From Lingula anatina (lineage: Eukaryota; Brachiopoda; Lingulata; Lingulida; Lingulidae): a stretch of 45,557 nucleotides of DNA. The stretch lies in NCBI RefSeq assembly GCF_001039355.2, contig NW_019775447.1, positions 1,057,180-1,102,736 of the forward strand. The letters are read 5' to 3'. A program made the translations under genes and the position numbers. The notes below the pieces were generated by a model, which searched no databases, had not been told where the DNA came from, and worked only from the letters and a program-made list of their open reading frames with translations. Below, one piece after another: positions 41,863 through 45,557 of this stretch; positions within the stretch are counted from its first letter, which is position 1; every line of letters begins with the position of its first letter.

Positions 41863-42465
41863 CAATAATCTCTTAAGAGATTATTGAAAACAAGGCAGCA
41901 AAGCTGTCAAATGTACAGACAAAAAGCAAGAAATAACTATGCACAAAATAGGCTAATGTCAATTCTGATGCAAAAGTACATTATGTTAAACTGCAAATTT
42001 AACATCAAATTTTAATTATGCTCAACAGGTAATACCAATGTAAGTAAAATGTGTAACAAGCATAAGGCTTCAGGCCCATGGGAGTTCAAGTTCACACTTT
42101 GAACATGTATAACTTCCAGAAAAAGAAGCCAATTAGACTGCTTTTCCAACTCAGGCTGCATGCCGATTTCGAACTTGACTTGCATTTTAGTAAGATCAAT
42201 TACTCCTGTGAGTTTCATGACAACAAGCCTATCGGTTTTTCTTGAAATGTGTTTACAGTGTTGCATATATGCTGAAAAGTGAAAAAAAANTAAATATAAA
42301 AGCAAAAAATAAAACTGTGTTCCACTTATCGTGTTTACAAGGAAAGTGCACGGCATCGGCATCGGCATCGGCATCGGCATCGCCATCGGCGACGACGGCG
42401 ACGACAGACGCAGGTGATGGCAATATGTACAGACACATCTGTGTCTGTACATAAAAAAAACTTTT
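41863..42465 (-). repeat. Interspersed composite repeat, copy 3, with hairpins at both ends
   Basis: From left: a perfect 24-bp palindrome CAATAATCTCTTAAGAGATT+ATTG (41863-41886); a segment 41887-42050 shared with 28084-28235 and, reversed, 545-690; a segment 42066-42170 shared (reversed) with 421-530; a GGCATC tandem run and GACGGCGACGAC (42353-42406); and the hairpin TATGTACAGACAC / GTGTCTGTACATA (42424-42453), identical to that at 10428-10457. An N lies at 42290. It sits in the spacer between convergent CAPSL and transglutaminase. No gene is seen in 42466-43150. Confidence 0.7.
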
Positions 42466-43150
42466 TAGAAACAAAACAGGAACTAACTTTGAATGTCAGA
42501 ACAGATTCATAAACAATATGTGAGTGTGAAAAAATTGGCGTTTACCCCAGGAAAACTTTTTTTGGCCCAAACGAACAGTTGTTATCCCTTCAATAAAAAC
42601 AGTACATGGTATTCTACTGCAATCAAATTAAGCACAACTTTTGATTGTCTAGTAATGATAACCAGCTGCCATAATATTCTGCCTTAATATTCTGAAATGT
42701 CATTTTAAATGTGTTTTATATAGTCTGAACTTCTGTTCCATTTGGAAAATGCATTCTTCTGAAGCAGTGAGATAACAATCTCTGCTTCTGTGTAGTTATA
42801 AATGTAAATTGTGCGTGTAATAATTTGTTTGTCTAAAGCCAAATAATGCTGAAGCCAGGGGATAAAATGCAGTCTTCAAAAAGTTAAGTCATGTAAACTC
42901 AACAAAGCCAGAATTTGTGTGTCCTGGACAACTTGATGACACTAGGAAAATGACAAAATTCCAGAAACATCACTGACAAATTGTTCGAAATTGCTTTAAT
43001 AGATATGTAAGCTCATCAGATATTACTAGTATTTTACTAATTGAATTCACCATCCTTCATTGCATATACACTGATACCTTAAAAATCACAACTACTGCAC
43101 AATACCCCTTGAAATGTGCACAAGTGAATGTCCAACTTACAAATATACCA

Positions 43151-43301
43151 TTAAGAAGAATAAGGCACATACACTTCAACTGATGAAGAGATACCATCTA
43201 ATTTGTCAGAACTAAATCCAACTATGATTTCTTTTTTGCCAGAACGTGCTGAGGTGAGCTCTGTCACTATCTCTATCTCTGCCCCTGGGCCTACAGGTTT
43301 C
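43151..43301 (-). CDS. TGM: Transglutaminase alternative last exon
   Basis: A second version of the final transglutaminase exon lies 0.6 kb beyond the first. It has its own acceptor (GTTTTAG) and stop (TAA), in the same intron phase as 43924-44068, so either can follow the exon ending at 44475. It encodes KPVGPGAEIEIVTELTSA, then IIVGFSSDKLDGISSS and EVYVPYSS (49 residues after the shared Lys codon, against 47). It aligns along its length with the first version: PGAE, the ELT/VLTA stretch and VGFSSDKL versus VNFSSDQM. The two are clearly diverged, yet both keep the last strands of beta-barrel 2. Possible poly(A) motifs on this strand are distant (about 41370). Confidence 0.82.
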
Positions 43302-43923
43302 CTAAAACATGGAGAAATTATATAAATAAAGATAAGGTCTTGATTGAAATTAAATGGTAGAAATGAAATTATGCCCAATTTAAACCAAAAAAGGAAACTT
43401 ATATTTGCAAAGAAAGTTTAAAAAAGCATTCTTTATTCTTAAAATAAAGATGTTTTCAAAGAAGCGGGATACCAGCTTGTTTTGCTGGCTGAGTACAGAG
43501 ATGAAGTGAAAAGATAAGAAAAACACCATTCTCACCCTTGTTCATTTCTTTAAATTGGTTTGTAAATTAAAAAAAAATTAACCAGTACACGTGTTATCCA
43601 TATAATAATATAATAGACAAACATCATTTGTATTTTCCAAGGGATCAAAAGGGGTCGACTTTTTCACCCCCACCATAACAATGCAATACTTAAAAACACT
43701 AGAAATAAACTGCCTCAAAGAAAGTGAAAAGGGTTATACGCAATGCAGATAAAAATATTGTGAAAGATTAAAAAAGTAGATAAGTGCAAAATCAGCTTAA
43801 GCTGGACTGGAATGCCTCTAGTAGTTTTTCCCTGTGAAGAAGACATTTTTATATCTATACACATTTTTGTCTTGTAAATTGAAAAAGAAAAATTCTATCT
43901 AATCCATAGACTATCTTACATCA

Positions 43924-45480
43924 TCAAATGTGGACATATAAATTGGTTGAGGCATAAATTCCAACCATCTGATCTGAAGAAAAATTGACCAGAATTTCTG
44001 TCTGGCCTAGCAGCTTTGCTGTCAACACACAAGTCTCCACCACTTCCGCACCTGGAGCGATGGTTTGTCTGAAGAGAACATATGTCAGTCCTAATAAACT
44101 CAAATAAAGGATTACGCACTCCGAGTTATCTAAAGTTAACAAACTGCATGCTGTTACATTTGAATGGGTTGACTGTTGAAAGTGAAATAGGTGGTCAAAA
44201 GCTTAGAACTCCAACTTGGGTTAATAGTGCTGATTGAGATAGTATTAATAATGAGCTTTGTTGGTGTATATAATGGAATTTTTTAACAGTTGAAAACAGT
44301 GAAAAGCATTTAACAAAGGCAGCAAACATAAACTGTGTATCTAAATACAATCTTTCATTATCTGTTACAATTTCACAGGAAATCTAAACCTATGTCCACA
44401 CTACAGGCATCAGATATTAAACAAATCTAAAAGTCATTAATAATCATTCAGTTAGAATTGAACTCTCCACTCACTTTATAGGAATGACCTTGCTGCGTAC
44501 AATGTGAGCAGCTTCAATGCGAAACATCCCTTTAGTGATGGGGATCTTCAGAGGGTTAGTGAACTTCATACGCAATTCAAATGGCTCAGATCTATTCACT
44601 CTTTCTGGAGCTTGTAGCTGTAAATATGAAACACAATTATTGGTAGACGCTGGTATATTTTATCTCTACAACTCCGTCATTCAAGTGACAAGTTTCAAAT
44701 AGTTTCATCACAAATACAATTGCAATAAAATATTCAAGTGTAACCTTTGCTAACAAGCAAGTGATATAGTATGATGAGTGCACCTACCTTCAACACGTCA
44801 ACCTCCATGCTAGGTGACAGATCCACGGTGTCCTCTCTAACAAATGCCTGTCCTGTCTGCTGCACCCTGGCCTTGGCATACACCTGGATCAGTGCATCAG
44901 GTTTCAGCAGTTCCATGTAGTCGTCTGCTAGCACATCAATGTCAATGCTCTTTTCTACAACAGTTGCAATACCCTTGTTACAACATTATCATCTACTTGC
45001 TTTAGTGAAAGAATATTTTAGCAAATTTCCTGTGAATTTAAACTGCCATATGAATATGTACAGAAAATGGGCAAGAAGGTAACAGTGTAGCTCTTTGTTA
45101 GTTGCTTAATCCAGTCTTAAAAATTCAAAATGCAAAGAGAGAGACAGAGAAGAAGAAGAAAAAATCACATCTGAAAAAAGGTGAAAAACTCTGACCTTGA
45201 TCTGGATCCAAAGTTATTTCAAATGTCTGACATTTGATGCGATCTGAGGGCACACCAGTGTAGAAGCTAGTGAGGGCAGTCAAGGTGGCCTTGACATCCC
45301 TAATGCTGTTACCATTATTCTTCAAGTCTAGCTGGACATTAAAGTCCTTCCCTGTGGCTACCACAGGTGGGATGGTGATCTTGAAGGAAACATCTTCTGC
45401 CTCAGGTTTATAAACTTTCTGCTCCCTGCGGCTGCCAAACTTGAATGCATGGCGTACAGCAGCTCGTTCTGCATCTGAAC
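43924..45480 (-). CDS. TGM: Transglutaminase, C-terminal exons with proximal last exon (partial)
   Basis: Minus-strand exons 45196-45480, 44788-44954, 44475-44617 and 43924-44068 (TGA), joined in frame, give about 245 C-terminal residues. Animal transglutaminases cross-link glutamine and lysine side chains in a calcium-dependent way. These exons hold the two C-terminal beta-barrel domains; the catalytic core lies beyond the right edge of the window. Recognisable text: SDAERAAVRHAFKFGSR (the linker after the core), PPVVATGKDFNVQLDLKNNG, IDVLADDYMELLKPDALIQV, MKFTNPLKIPITKGMFRIEA, TIAPGAEVVETC and ILVNFSSDQMVGIYA. The last parts match the NPL and NF-SDKL stretches of vertebrate family members. 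A minus-strand AATAAA at 43432-43437, between this stop and the alternative last exon, fits use as a true terminal exon. The paralogue cannot be assigned. Confidence 0.88.
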
Positions 45481-45557
45481 CTGAAAGTCAGAATGTGACC
45501 CTATTACTGTACAGTTATAATTACTATACATGAACAAAGATTAAAAAGTTGTAACTA

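Noticed and set aside
42242-42454. ORFs of repeated Ala-Ser or Asp-Ala residues
   Set aside because: They are translations of the GGCATC / GACGGC tandem run inside a repeat, and one crosses an N.

Overview
The window is nuclear DNA of an invertebrate animal. Genes are split into short exons with GT-AG introns, intergenic DNA is AT-rich, and there are many microsatellites and small interspersed repeats. The repeat types (about 144-bp tandem units rich in TGACCTTGA and TGACCTTTGACCT, and short CGACGG-type runs beside hairpins) resemble repeats of marine molluscs. Lophotrochozoan, perhaps mollusc, is therefore my best guess, but the class is not proven. Runs of one or three N (10179, 20873, 23538, 33470-33472, 42290) mark assembly joins.

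Layout. (1) 1-4330, + strand: interspersed repeats, then the last four exons of RNA 3'-terminal phosphate cyclase (RTCA). (2) 6083-11814, with a likely 5' UTR exon near 13483-13550, - strand: a complete Disabled/DAB2-type PTB endocytic adaptor in ten coding exons, tail-to-tail with RTCA. (3) 14343-27360, + strand: two near-identical blocks, each with a six-exon gene for a 409-residue secreted protein (signal peptide, four-cysteine PAN/apple-like region, calcium-binding EGF, ALK/LTK-type glycine-rich domain). An N lies 5 bp before the second block, so this is either a recent tandem duplication or two haplotypes placed in series. (4) 29880-33624, - strand: complete S-methyl-5'-thioadenosine phosphorylase (MTAP), nine exons. 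(5) 34746-40048, + strand: calcyphosin-like EF-hand protein (CAPSL), head-to-head with MTAP across a 1.1-kb shared promoter region. Its last exon exists in two versions. (6) 43151-45480, - strand: 3' end of a transglutaminase gene (both C-terminal beta-barrels), which also has two versions of its last exon.

The genes have unrelated roles: RNA end processing, clathrin adaptor, extracellular glycine-rich protein, methionine salvage, calcium sensing and protein cross-linking. The most notable points are: the duplicated, individually conserved terminal exons in two neighbouring convergent genes (CAPSL and transglutaminase); the kinase-free secreted ALK-type glycine-rich protein and its duplication; transposon-sized differences between the two copies, including a 32-bp palindromic insertion with a 7-bp target duplication; and a composite repeat family with hairpins and an array of nuclear-receptor-type half-sites.
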